This document shows positions 49,566-57,891 of a DNA stretch of 60,495 nucleotides, piece after piece. A program made the position numbers and the translations under genes. A model generated the notes under the pieces. That model saw only the letters and a program-made list of their open reading frames with translations, had not been told where the DNA came from and did no database searches. The DNA comes from a virus. Each line of letters begins with the position of its first letter. The first letter of the stretch is position 1. The DNA lies in the IMG/VR virus record IMGVR_UViG_3300020202_000083, positions 1-60,495 of that record; one strand, 5' to 3'.

Positions 49566-49842
49566 CGCACGTCGCTTGCTGCCCAGCCCCGTCCAGCTCG
49601 TCCGCAAGCGGCCGCTCATTCTCCAGCCGCACAAGTACAACGCAAGCACCGAGGACCTCGTCGGCAAGCGCTTTGGTTATGTCGTTGTTCTCTCTAGGGC
49701 TCCGACGGTAGCAATGTCTCGCTGGCGCTGTCGGTGCGACTGCGGGGCGGAGTTCGTACGCGACGGCAACTCGCTCAAGCAGTCCGAGAAGCATGGGCAC
49801 GTAGCTAGCTGTGGGTGCAGGGGTCGGAGGCGAAGCACATGA
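49552..49842 (+). CDS. Zinc-binding protein related to HNH/AP2 accessory domains, 96 aa
   Basis: RWRCRCDCGAEFVRDGNSLKQSEKHGHVASCGC is a zinc motif (CxCxCG...SCGC) often found at the N-terminus of phage HNH proteins, here alone. Two GTG starts are possible (49552 or 49558). Confidence 0.6.
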   Translation: MTVANARRLLPSPVQLVRKRPLILQPHKYNASTEDLVGKRFGYVVVLSRAPTVAMSRWRCRCDCGAEFVRDGNSLKQSEKHGHVASCGCRGRRRST

Positions 49843-50057
49843 AAAGATGGTGCCCGAATTGCGGCGTGGACTGCGATTGCGCGGATGCGTTCACAGTGAA
49901 CCAACCGCCCAAGCAACTGTATCTCTATATCGCCGACTCCGCGAGTCCAACGACATACGGAACACGCACCTACGCCACTGGACTACGTAGGGCCACCAAC
50001 GCCGACTTGGAGGCTTTGGGGCTGCAGCGCAAACGCACGAAGAGGAGGCGCACATGA
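49839..50057 (+). CDS. Hypothetical protein, 72 aa
   Basis: ATG 49839 overlaps the previous stop. CPNCGVDCDCAD may bind zinc. The later pattern YLYIADSASP...LRRATNADLEAL recalls part of the protein encoded at 7370-7678. Basic C-terminus. Confidence 0.55.
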   Translation: MKRWCPNCGVDCDCADAFTVNQPPKQLYLYIADSASPTTYGTRTYATGLRRATNADLEALGLQRKRTKRRRT

Positions 50058-50647
50058 AAGTCGCGGCCCTCTACATCGACCCTCGCGGGCCGTACCCGAA
50101 GCTGCTCGGGCCGGAGATGTGCTGGGACGAAGCCAGGGACGCGCGTACGTACGCCGGACCGTGGCCGGTGGTGGCGCATCCGCCGTGTGGTGCCTGGGGT
50201 AAGCTGAGACACCTATACGAAGGCAGCGACCGCGACTGCGCTCCGATTGCCATTGAGCAGGTCCGCCGCTTCGGCGGCGTTCTCGAGCATCCCGCTGGCT
50301 CCGAACTCTGGCGGATTTACCAACTGCCGCCGCCCGATGTGCTCATGTCGGACGGATTCGGGTTCTCGTTCGAGGTTGACCAGTGCGCCTGGGGTCATGT
50401 CGCCAGAAAGCGGACCTGGCTTTACGTCGCTCATGTCCCGCGGACGACCGTCACGGCAGGCATTCGATTCGGTGGCACGCCGACGCACTGGCTAAGCGGC
50501 GGACGCACCAGCTCGAGCCGCAAAGGCTCGCCGGTCCCACCCGGCATCAAGGTGTGCAGCGCCCAGCAGCGCCGCCGCACCCCCACCGCTTTCGCCGAGT
50601 GGCTCATCAGCTTGGCCGCGCAGGCCGGCAAGGAGCGTGCAGCGTGA
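50054..50647 (+). CDS. Phage protein with cytosine-methyltransferase-like PPC motif, 197 aa
   Basis: VVAHPPCGAWGKLRHLYEG contains PPC as in motif IV of C5-cytosine methyltransferases, followed by GGVLEHPAGSELW and GHVARKRTWLYV, which resembles the motif region with conserved Arg. The protein is half the usual length and a classic SAM-binding motif I is not evident. It belongs to a family common in phages and may be a degenerate methylase or a binding protein. Confidence 0.6.
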   Translation: MKVAALYIDPRGPYPKLLGPEMCWDEARDARTYAGPWPVVAHPPCGAWGKLRHLYEGSDRDCAPIAIEQVRRFGGVLEHPAGSELWRIYQLPPPDVLMSDGFGFSFEVDQCAWGHVARKRTWLYVAHVPRTTVTAGIRFGGTPTHWLSGGRTSSSRKGSPVPPGIKVCSAQQRRRTPTAFAEWLISLAAQAGKERAA

Positions 50648-50970
50648 ACATCCGAATCATCAATGCGAACTCCGGCGCAACCAGGACTGGCACCTTTGAA
50701 TGCTTTCACGGTGGCAAGAAGTCGCCATGGGCAGAGATTCGGCTGGGAATGGCTGGCGTCTACAACTTTTCGCTTCGGACAGGATGGTGCGAGCACAAGT
50801 CGACTGAGGCGCCGGCTTGGTTCGTACTCGCTGAAGATCTAGAACTTCTTCGAGAGGCAGCGCGCGAGAAGAAGCTGTCGTTCACTGTGGCGCCCATTCA
50901 AGCCCCGCAGCGTAGCGACGCCAAGCCGCGCAAGGCTCGTGGTCCCCAGGTTGCCCCCCCCGCTGTTTGA
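50644..50970 (+). CDS. Hypothetical protein, 108 aa
   Basis: GTG 50644 in an overlap with the previous gene. A beta-rich first half (NIRIINANSGATRTGTFECFHGG) and a Lys/Pro-rich end. No family recognised. Confidence 0.55.
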   Translation: MNIRIINANSGATRTGTFECFHGGKKSPWAEIRLGMAGVYNFSLRTGWCEHKSTEAPAWFVLAEDLELLREAAREKKLSFTVAPIQAPQRSDAKPRKARGPQVAPPAV

Positions 50971-50973
50971 ACG

Positions 50974-51381
50974 ATGAGCGACGTTGCCATCGACAACGGC
51001 TCGCGTGCGCTTTGGATCCCTCGCCGGGCCCCGAATCTGAACGACCTTATTCGGGCGCACGCGCAGCACCCGCACGTCTACGATCGAATCAAGAAGAGCT
51101 GGGCAGATACGGTGGCGCTCGTGGCAGCACCGCGCTGCATCGCCAGTCTGCGAGGCGTGCCGTGCTCCGTTCACTTTGAGCTCATCGAAAAGGATAGCCG
51201 CCGAGACCCAGACAACATCGCTGCCGGCGCTGCGAAACTCATTCTCGACGGGCTCGTGAAAGCAGGCGTAATCGAAGGCGACGGCTGGAAGCACATCAGC
51301 GGTCTGAGTTTTTCGTGGCGCGTGGGTGAGCCGGTAGGCGTGCGGGTTGTGCTTACGCCAAGTGTAGGGGTGGCGGCGTGA
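50974..51381 (+). CDS. RusA-like Holliday junction resolvase
   Basis: 135 residues. VHFELIEKDSRRDPDNIAAGAAKLILDGLVKAGVIEGDGWKHISGL is the RusA signature, with the catalytic DPDN motif and the following Asp residues. The enzyme cuts four-way junctions made during recombination or replication and frees concatemers for packaging. Lies directly upstream of the replication genes. Confidence 0.85.
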   Translation: MSDVAIDNGSRALWIPRRAPNLNDLIRAHAQHPHVYDRIKKSWADTVALVAAPRCIASLRGVPCSVHFELIEKDSRRDPDNIAAGAAKLILDGLVKAGVIEGDGWKHISGLSFSWRVGEPVGVRVVLTPSVGVAA

Positions 51382-51680
51382 AAGCTCTCGACCTCGAGGA
51401 GTTCCGCGGCGTGCTTTTTCTGACTGTGAGTCGGCGCGTGTGGCTCTTCTTCCGCGTCACCGAGGTGTGGTGGGCCAAAGACGTCAAGGACGTAAGCTTC
51501 GACGGCAAACGAAAGTGCCGAGACTGGAACCGGGAACACGACGGGAAGGCCGATTGTAGTCTCTCGTTCAGCCGACGACTTGACTGCCTGGCGGACGCCT
51601 GGATGCTTCGCACCGAGCAGGTCGAGAGTCTTTCAGTCAACGTTCATCGCCTGCCAAGGCGGGCTGGAGGCGGGACGTGA
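51378..51680 (+). CDS. Hypothetical protein, 100 aa
   Basis: GTG start overlapping rusA. Contains an aromatic-rich region (RRVWLFFRVTEVWWAKDVKDVSFD). No family recognised. Confidence 0.55.
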   Translation: MKALDLEEFRGVLFLTVSRRVWLFFRVTEVWWAKDVKDVSFDGKRKCRDWNREHDGKADCSLSFSRRLDCLADAWMLRTEQVESLSVNVHRLPRRAGGGT

Positions 51681-51690
51681 GGAACCGCGC

Positions 51691-52710
51691 GTGAGCCGTA
51701 TTCGTACCGTCAAGCCGGAGTGGCTACAGGACGAGCGCCTAGCACTCGCGAGCGCAGAGGCACGCGTGCTCTCGATCGCGCTCATCCTGCTTGCCGACGA
51801 CTACGGCAATGGTCGAGCCAACTCGGTGGTGCTCGGAGCCACTGTGTTCCCTGGCGAGGACAGTCCGCGCACGACTTTTGTCGCCGCCGCCGAAGAGCTC
51901 ATCAAAATCAGATTCGTCCGCTTCTACGAGGTCGACGGGCAGCGCTACTTCTCGATTCGCAACTGGTCGAAGCATCAGCGGGTTGATCACCCAAGCGATC
52001 CGAAGGTGCCTGCGCCACGGCCAGAAGATGACGACACTGAAACAGCGCACCTTCACACGGCCGATGGCCCTGGGGCTGGTGCACAGAATCGCGCAGGCAC
52101 GGCCGACGGCCCTGAGCAACGCGATCACGCTGCCACGACAGCTGTAAGTAAACGAAAGGACACAAAACAAGTCGACTCGCGAAACTCTCGCGAGTCCCTC
52201 GAGAATGACTCAGGAGGATTTCGATCCTCGCGCGATCCCATCCCTTCCTCTGATCTCTCCCTTCTTACAAAGCCTTTAACGGATCTACCTGAAAAGCCTG
52301 GATCTGCGCACGCGCGGAGCAAACCACAGGCCAAAGCAAAGCCGACCGAGGACCGGGTGCCGAGGCCGCTAGCGCAGGACTGGCAGCCCGAAGCCGAGCA
52401 GGTCTCGGCGCTGGCAGCGAAGCACCAGGTCACGGAGGCGCGCATTCGGGCAATGCTGCCGGAATTCGTTTGGTATTGGCGCAAGGACGGCAAAAAGACT
52501 ACCGCGCGTGGCTGGGCGCAGACGTTTTCGAACCGAATGGACACGCTGGCGAAGAACGGCCAGCTCTACATCGCTCGCCCAGGCGAGAGCGCGCCGACGA
52601 CACCAGACGACGCCGACGAGCGCCGTAAACGCGCCGCCGAGGTCGAGGCCAGGGCTCGGGCCGTCCGCGACGCCAAACCGCGTGTAGCGGGCAGCCAGGG
52701 GGCTTCGTGA
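51691..52710 (+). CDS. Replication initiator/helicase-loader-like protein
   Basis: 339 residues from GTG 51691. The N-terminal 110 residues (PEWLQDERLALASAEARVLSIALILLADDYGNGRANS...YFSIRNWSKHQRVDHPS) match the winged-helix region of phage replisome organisers. A low-complexity linker (about 120-235) is followed by a C-terminal DnaT-like segment (IRAMLPEFVWYWRKDGKKTTARGWAQTFSNRM) expected to load DnaB. The linker DNA has hairpins and direct repeats and may be the origin, as in lambda O. Overlaps dnaB by 4 bases. Confidence 0.72.
   Translation: MSRIRTVKPEWLQDERLALASAEARVLSIALILLADDYGNGRANSVVLGATVFPGEDSPRTTFVAAAEELIKIRFVRFYEVDGQRYFSIRNWSKHQRVDHPSDPKVPAPRPEDDDTETAHLHTADGPGAGAQNRAGTADGPEQRDHAATTAVSKRKDTKQVDSRNSRESLENDSGGFRSSRDPIPSSDLSLLTKPLTDLPEKPGSAHARSKPQAKAKPTEDRVPRPLAQDWQPEAEQVSALAAKHQVTEARIRAMLPEFVWYWRKDGKKTTARGWAQTFSNRMDTLAKNGQLYIARPGESAPTTPDDADERRKRAAEVEARARAVRDAKPRVAGSQGAS
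52174..52305. other. Candidate replication origin inside the initiator gene
   Basis: Perfect hairpin GACTCGCGA/TCGCGAGTC (52174-52182 with 52188-52196, 5-base loop), then GAGGAT-TTCG-ATCCTC (52214-52229). Downstream are direct repeats of AAAGCCT (52269, 52293) and GGATCT (52281, 52300). The stretch is less GC-rich than its surroundings and codes for a disordered linker. Placement copies that of lambdoid origins. Confidence 0.5.
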
Positions 52711-54125
52711 GCGAGCACCTAGTCCCGCCCAGTGATCTCGACGCTGAGGCGACCGTGCTGTCAGCCGTGCTGGTTCAGAAAGGCGCGCTGGAGGAAGTCG
52801 ACCATTTTCTGAAAGCCGCGCACTTCTACGCCGACGCCAATCGATGGATCTGGGAAGCCGTCACCGATCTCGCGAGCGCTGGCAAACCGACGGATCCCAT
52901 GATGGTCGCAGGCTGGCTACGCGACCACAACCGGCTGGCTCAGGTAGGTGGGGCCTCCTACATCGCGCAGCTCGTCGAGACAGTGCCGCCCACCGTGCGA
53001 CTCGCGGCGACGGCCATGCGCATCGTCGACAAGTGGCGATTGCGTCGCATCATCGACGAGGCACGGGCCATCGTGGCCGAGGCCTACACGAACGCGGATG
53101 ACGTGGCGGGGTTTGTGCAGAGGGCCGAGGCGCGGATCTTCGGTGCCAGCCAAAGCCTTGTGCGGACCAGCACGATCGCGTCCGCCGGCGAGGTGATGCG
53201 AGAGTGCATCGAAGAAGCCCGCGAGACGCGGGACGGGAGTCGACCGCGCGGCATATCGACCGGCTTTGCGTCTCTCGACAAGCGCATCGGTGGGCTACGC
53301 GGTGGCCGCGTCTACGTGTGCGCTGGCCGCCCCGGCATGGGCAAGACCTCCTTCGCAACCAAAGCTGCGCGCACGCTGGCCAAGTCGACTGCTGAGCGCC
53401 GTGGGGTCTTCTTTGCCTCGGTCGAGATGCCTCGAAAGCAGATTGGAGATCGGTTGATTGCTCAAGAGGCGCAGCTCGATACGCGGGCCGTCGAAATGGC
53501 GATGATGAATCGTGGCGAGTGGGAAGACTACACGAACGCTGCGAATCGTATCGCGCAGTGGCCACTCATCATCGAGGACCGCGGCGGCCTGACGCTGTCC
53601 GACCTGCGGAGTTCGCTCAGGCGAGCTGTGCGCAGGCTCGAGTCGGTGCACGAGACCAGCCTGGGGCTCATCTGCATCGACTACCTGCAGCTGATGAGCA
53701 CGGCCGACCTTGGCAAGGGCATGGACCCAAATCAGCGCCTAGAGCTTCTGAGCGCAGCTTTGGTTGCGATTGCCAAGGAGTTCGACGTGCCTGTGGTTCT
53801 GCTTTCGCAGCTCAATCGCGAGTGTGAGAAGAGGGTCGACAAGAGGCCGATCCTGGCAGATCTGCGCGGCTCTGGCGCTATCGAGCAGGACGCGCACACC
53901 ATCATCTTTTTTTACCGCGAGGACGTTTACCGCGCACCGGGCGACGCCAAGGATCGCTCCGCCGAAATCATCGTCGCCAAGGCGCGCGGAGGGCGCACCG
54001 GCACCGTGAGGGCGGACTACCTCGAATACTGCACGGAGTTTCTAGATCGAGTGGACGATGACCCACACGACGCATTCGCTCGACAGTTCGACGACTTCGT
54101 CACAAGTGAGGCTGCAGCAGAATGA
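52707..54125 (+). CDS. dnaB: Replicative DNA helicase DnaB
   Basis: 472 residues, full length for DnaB. The N-terminal domain (residues 8-150; DLDAEATVLSAVL...HFYADANRWIWEA) is followed by a RecA-like helicase domain with Walker A GRPGMGKT (207-214), Walker B IDYLQ (324-328), the SQLNRECEKR arginine region and DLRGSGAIEQDA. It unwinds the fork as a hexamer. GTG start overlaps the loader gene; its stop overlaps the start of the first glycosyltransferase, linking replication and glycan genes in one operon. Confidence 0.95.
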   Translation: MSEHLVPPSDLDAEATVLSAVLVQKGALEEVDHFLKAAHFYADANRWIWEAVTDLASAGKPTDPMMVAGWLRDHNRLAQVGGASYIAQLVETVPPTVRLAATAMRIVDKWRLRRIIDEARAIVAEAYTNADDVAGFVQRAEARIFGASQSLVRTSTIASAGEVMRECIEEARETRDGSRPRGISTGFASLDKRIGGLRGGRVYVCAGRPGMGKTSFATKAARTLAKSTAERRGVFFASVEMPRKQIGDRLIAQEAQLDTRAVEMAMMNRGEWEDYTNAANRIAQWPLIIEDRGGLTLSDLRSSLRRAVRRLESVHETSLGLICIDYLQLMSTADLGKGMDPNQRLELLSAALVAIAKEFDVPVVLLSQLNRECEKRVDKRPILADLRGSGAIEQDAHTIIFFYREDVYRAPGDAKDRSAEIIVAKARGGRTGTVRADYLEYCTEFLDRVDDDPHDAFARQFDDFVTSEAAAE

Positions 54126-56620
54126 CCACCCCAAAAATCTCCCTAGCCATGATTGTTCGGGACGACGAATCGACGATCGAGGCGTGTCTCCAGTCAGCGC
54201 GTCCGCACGTGGACGAAATCGTTATTTGTGACACTGGCAGCAGTGACCGAACGCCCGAGATCTGCCGCAAGTACGCTGACAAGTGGGAGCTGTTTTTGGG
54301 CGCGAACGACGAGGAGGGTCGAATCGTCGACTTCGCTATGGCGCGCAACAAGAGCTTCGCCATGGTGACCGGAGAGTTTGTGCTCTGGCTCGATGGCGAC
54401 GATGTTCTTCGCGGCGGTGAACACCTACGCAAACTCGCGGCAGAGTCGACTCACGAATACGTCCAATACCTCTTCCCCTACGAGTACGCACGCGATGATG
54501 CCGGCAACGTAACGCTGCTACAGATGCGCGAGCGACTGATGCACCCGCCTCACGCGCAGGTCTGGCGAAGCCCGGTGCACGAGTACTGCGTCTGCGAGTC
54601 GAACGGGGCACCCGTCCCGATGATCGTCTGTGACGAGGTCGTGGTAGAACACCATAGCCGTCAATCGACCAAGCAGCGCGAGCCTCAGCGGAACCTCCGC
54701 ATCCTAAAGAACTACGTCCAGCGCGTCGGCGAAAGTGACGTGCGAGCGCTGTACTACATTGGCGTGGAGTACGCGGCGGCCGGAGACATTGGCAATTCGC
54801 TGCGTTACCTAAAACGCTACGTTCAGCTCGCGGATTGGGACGACGAGAAGTGCAAGGCGCTGCTCTCTATCGGCGAGCACTACCGGCAGATCGGCGACCA
54901 CGACGAGGCCATCCGCTGGACCACCCAGGCCATGACCACCAAGAGCTGGCCGGAGCCCTATTTCGCGCTCGGGAGGAGCTACTACGCCATGGCTGAGCGC
55001 GGCGAGCATCCCGAGAAGAACTACCGACGCGCGGCGTTCTTCATCGTCAAGGGGCTTGAACAGCCGACAGATCCGGTGCTCTTTGCCAACCCGCTCGATC
55101 GGTTTGCGATCCACGCTTACCTGAACGTTTGCTTTCACGCAGTGGGTGACCACGAGCGTGCGCTCTGGTCGTGCGAGGAGGGACTCAAGGGTCTGCCGGG
55201 CCATGGCGTACTGCTCAATAACGCCAAGGAGTACCGGAAGGCCAAGGCGCGGAGCGCGGTAGCGAGCGGGATCGATGAGCTCGAGAGGCTAGAGGCCATC
55301 CCGCCGACACAGGTTGCGCTCCTGCGCGCTGCTCTCAAGGGGCAGCTCAACATTGAAACAGACTTGCCGGCTCAGGCGAATGGTACGCAGGGAGAACCTG
55401 CGGCGGCCGATGCTGTTGGGGCCCATGAAACAAAGCCCGAGCCCGGCTTTCTGGACGTCGTTCTCTTCTTGGGCCCCGCGCTCGAACGCTGGACGCCGGA
55501 GACGTGGGCAAAGACAGGAATGGGCGGCAGCGAAACGATGGCCTGGGAAATGGCTCGGCGGCTGCGAAAGCTCGGCCACCGCGTGCGCGTCTACACCGAC
55601 TGCACACCCGCCCAAGAGGGACTCTACGAAAACGTCGAGTGGTTGCAATGGCAGCGCTTCCGCCAGGTTGAGTGCGACGTTTTGATCGCGAGCCGGTTCC
55701 CGTGGGCGGTTGACGATGCGGTGAGGGTTAACGACGTGGAGATTGGTGGCTGCAAGGCGACGGTGCGACTCTTGTGGGTCCACGATTGTCACGTAGGTGA
55801 GCACTTGGACCTGCGGCGCGCTGCCCGGTTCGATCGAATCCTCTGTCTGAGCCAGTGGCACAAGCGCTTCTTCGTCGGTTGCTACCAGGGGATCGATGCG
55901 GACAAGGTGTACGTCACCAGAAACGGCATCGACCTCGCTCGGTTCGATGGCACCGAGGAGCGCAATCCGCATCGCGCAGTGTACAGTTCAAGCCCAGACC
56001 GCGGGCTGCTCGCCGCCGTCATGGCCTGGCCGAAGGTGCGCGAGCAGGTCCAGGACGCGGAGTTACATGTGTTCTACGGCTTCGGGAATTGGGAGAAGAG
56101 TGCGCAGGGTGACCAGGCTCAGCTAGGACAGGTCGCACACCTGAAGCAGCTGTGTCGGTCAACCGCTGGTGTGGTGCTACGCGACCGAGTGAATCAGAAG
56201 CAGCTAGCGCGAGAGTTCATGCGGGCAGGAGTGTGGTGCTACGGAACCTGGTTCTCAGAAACCTCGTGCCTGACAGCGATGGAGGCCCAGGCCGCCGGCC
56301 TTCACATCGTGACGTCGCCTATCGCTGCGCTCGTCGAAACCGTCGGCGACCGTGGCGTGATGCTGAAAGAGCCATGGGGCGGAGACAGTTTCCCGCCGCC
56401 TCCGCCTCGGACTGAGTTCGTTGCAGAGCTCGCTGAGAAAACAATCCAGGCAATGCACGCGGCCGGTATTGGCCCAAACGAGTACGGCATCGACTACGCC
56501 CGCGAGCACTTCGGCCTCGACACTCTCGCTGACAACTGGTCGGCAATGCTGATCGAGATGGTCGAGGACATGCGGGAGCGCGTGGTGCCGGCATTCAAGG
56601 ATTGGGAGGCTGCGGAGTGA
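54122..56620 (+). CDS. GT2-TPR-GT4 fusion glycosyltransferase
   Basis: 832 residues. Residues 1-190 are a GT2 family enzyme (ISLAMIVRDDESTIEACLQS...EIVICDTGSSDRT...FVLWLDGDD, with the metal-binding DGDD). Residues about 195-390 are TPR-like helical repeats (ALYYIGVEYAAAGDIGNSLRYLKRYV; ALLSIGEHYRQIGDHDEAIRWTTQAM). Residues about 445-832 are a GT4-type enzyme (MGGSETMAWEMARRLRKLGHRVRVYTD; KVYVTRNGIDLARFD; YSSSPDRGL; SCLTAMEAQAAGLHIV). Two transferases in one chain could add two sugars in sequence. Directly follows dnaB. Confidence 0.88.
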   Translation: MTTPKISLAMIVRDDESTIEACLQSARPHVDEIVICDTGSSDRTPEICRKYADKWELFLGANDEEGRIVDFAMARNKSFAMVTGEFVLWLDGDDVLRGGEHLRKLAAESTHEYVQYLFPYEYARDDAGNVTLLQMRERLMHPPHAQVWRSPVHEYCVCESNGAPVPMIVCDEVVVEHHSRQSTKQREPQRNLRILKNYVQRVGESDVRALYYIGVEYAAAGDIGNSLRYLKRYVQLADWDDEKCKALLSIGEHYRQIGDHDEAIRWTTQAMTTKSWPEPYFALGRSYYAMAERGEHPEKNYRRAAFFIVKGLEQPTDPVLFANPLDRFAIHAYLNVCFHAVGDHERALWSCEEGLKGLPGHGVLLNNAKEYRKAKARSAVASGIDELERLEAIPPTQVALLRAALKGQLNIETDLPAQANGTQGEPAAADAVGAHETKPEPGFLDVVLFLGPALERWTPETWAKTGMGGSETMAWEMARRLRKLGHRVRVYTDCTPAQEGLYENVEWLQWQRFRQVECDVLIASRFPWAVDDAVRVNDVEIGGCKATVRLLWVHDCHVGEHLDLRRAARFDRILCLSQWHKRFFVGCYQGIDADKVYVTRNGIDLARFDGTEERNPHRAVYSSSPDRGLLAAVMAWPKVREQVQDAELHVFYGFGNWEKSAQGDQAQLGQVAHLKQLCRSTAGVVLRDRVNQKQLAREFMRAGVWCYGTWFSETSCLTAMEAQAAGLHIVTSPIAALVETVGDRGVMLKEPWGGDSFPPPPPRTEFVAELAEKTIQAMHAAGIGPNEYGIDYAREHFGLDTLADNWSAMLIEMVEDMRERVVPAFKDWEAAE

Positions 56621-56916
56621 GGTGTTCTCGCAAGGAAGCGAAGTACATCGGGCGCACGGCTCTGGAGATTGTCTACTCGGGCGCCGCCGCACTGATGCGC
56701 GATGGGAAGACGTGCTCAAAGGCGTTTGTCGGGCCCAGCACCTTCCAGCTCGTGCACGATCAACTGGTATTTAGTCGAGACCCAACGCTGCGAGCCGAGT
56801 GGGACGGGAACCGCTGTTACCTGAGAGTTGCCGTATGTGGCCGAGAGTTGAGCATCCACATGGATCCGAGCCTCGAAGAGGGTGACGTCGAGTTTTCGAT
56901 GAGGAGCGACAAGTGA
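56617..56916 (+). CDS. Hypothetical protein, 99 aa
   Basis: GTG start in a GTGA overlap. Beta-rich second half with RCYLRVAVCGRELSIHMDPSLEEGDVEF. No family recognised. Confidence 0.55.
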   Translation: MRCSRKEAKYIGRTALEIVYSGAAALMRDGKTCSKAFVGPSTFQLVHDQLVFSRDPTLRAEWDGNRCYLRVAVCGRELSIHMDPSLEEGDVEFSMRSDK

Positions 56917-56984
56917 AGGATCATAGTTACGAGCTAGTTCTAGCCGTCATCACGCTGGTGTTTCTGTGGTGGGTGCTGCGATGA
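56913..56984 (+). CDS. Tiny transmembrane peptide, 23 aa
   Basis: GTG 56913 shares GTGA with the previous stop and its stop overlaps the next ATG. MKDHSYELVLAVITLVFLWWVLR is a charged start followed by one membrane helix. Too short for any family; real coding is supported only by coupling at both ends. Confidence 0.4.
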   Translation: MKDHSYELVLAVITLVFLWWVLR

Positions 56985-57226
56985 TGCAAGTGATTAACAC
57001 AGTCTCCAGCGTGCTATCGCTGCTGGCTTGCATCTACATGTATCGCGCGATGCTCGGTTACAAGCGCGCAGCGACGAACTGGGAGCAGGTTGCCTACAAG
57101 GCTACGGCGGACCTCGTGGCAGCGGAGGCGCGGGGCGACGAGTTTCGCGATGCGTACCTCGCGCTGGCCGATGAGCGCACGGCGTCACTGCTCAAGGTGG
57201 CAGGAAAACAGGCGGGGTGGTCATGA
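56981..57226 (+). CDS. Small membrane-anchored protein, 81 aa
   Basis: MMQVINTVSSVLSLLACIYMYRAML forms an N-terminal membrane helix; the rest is a charged helix (YKATADLVAAEARGDEFRDAYLALADERTASLL). Inside the glycan operon. It overlaps the methyltransferase gene by ATGA. Confidence 0.55.
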   Translation: MMQVINTVSSVLSLLACIYMYRAMLGYKRAATNWEQVAYKATADLVAAEARGDEFRDAYLALADERTASLLKVAGKQAGWS

Positions 57227-57891
57227 GAATCAACATCGCCTGTGGCGGCAACATCTTCCCCGGCTGGGTGAACTCCGACCTCGTGGACATGAACGAAGCT
57301 TATCTCCGGCACCTCCGCGGTCTCGCCGTCGCGCAGATGCACGGATGGCCACCGGGGCAGATCGAACTCTCGCGCGCCATCACGGAAGGTCGTGTGCAGT
57401 TCTTCCAGTGGGACCTGCGCAAGGGCTTTCCGATGTATGCGGACGGCAGTTGCGAGAAGCTGTACCTGGGTCAGGCCTGGGAGCATCTTCACCCGCACCG
57501 TGAAGCGCCGGCACTCGCAAAGGAGTGCTTCCGGCTGCTTGAGCTCGGCGGCGTCATGCGTATCACCACGCCGGACATCAAGAAGATCCTGGGCCTCTAC
57601 AACGACGGCAGGCTCAGCGAGATAGCCCCAGAGCAACCGGCGTTCTTCGCGTCAGCGAGCCCAGAAGCGCAGCTCTCCTACCTGCTCTTCGGGGCATCAG
57701 GCGACGACTGCACCCGCGAGGATTATCACGGCCACTTTCACGTCTGGAGTGAAGCAGATCTGACGGAGCTGCTCGTGTCAGTCGGATTCAGCAGCGTCGA
57801 GCGATGCGACGAGCCGAGCTTGGAATTCAAGTATGCCGGTGTTCAGGACTTTGGGATCTCGCACAGCATGGGAATCGAGGCGGTGAAGTGA
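57223..57891 (+). CDS. SAM-dependent methyltransferase-like protein
   Basis: 222 residues, class I methyltransferase fold: INIACGGNIFPGWVNSDLVD (motif I region of the predicted SAM-dependent type), WDLRKGFP, LYLGQAWEHLHPH and ECFRLLELGGVMRITTPDIKKI. Related proteins occur in glycan operons and methylate sugars. ATG 57223 overlaps the preceding stop. Confidence 0.8.
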   Translation: MRINIACGGNIFPGWVNSDLVDMNEAYLRHLRGLAVAQMHGWPPGQIELSRAITEGRVQFFQWDLRKGFPMYADGSCEKLYLGQAWEHLHPHREAPALAKECFRLLELGGVMRITTPDIKKILGLYNDGRLSEIAPEQPAFFASASPEAQLSYLLFGASGDDCTREDYHGHFHVWSEADLTELLVSVGFSSVERCDEPSLEFKYAGVQDFGISHSMGIEAVK

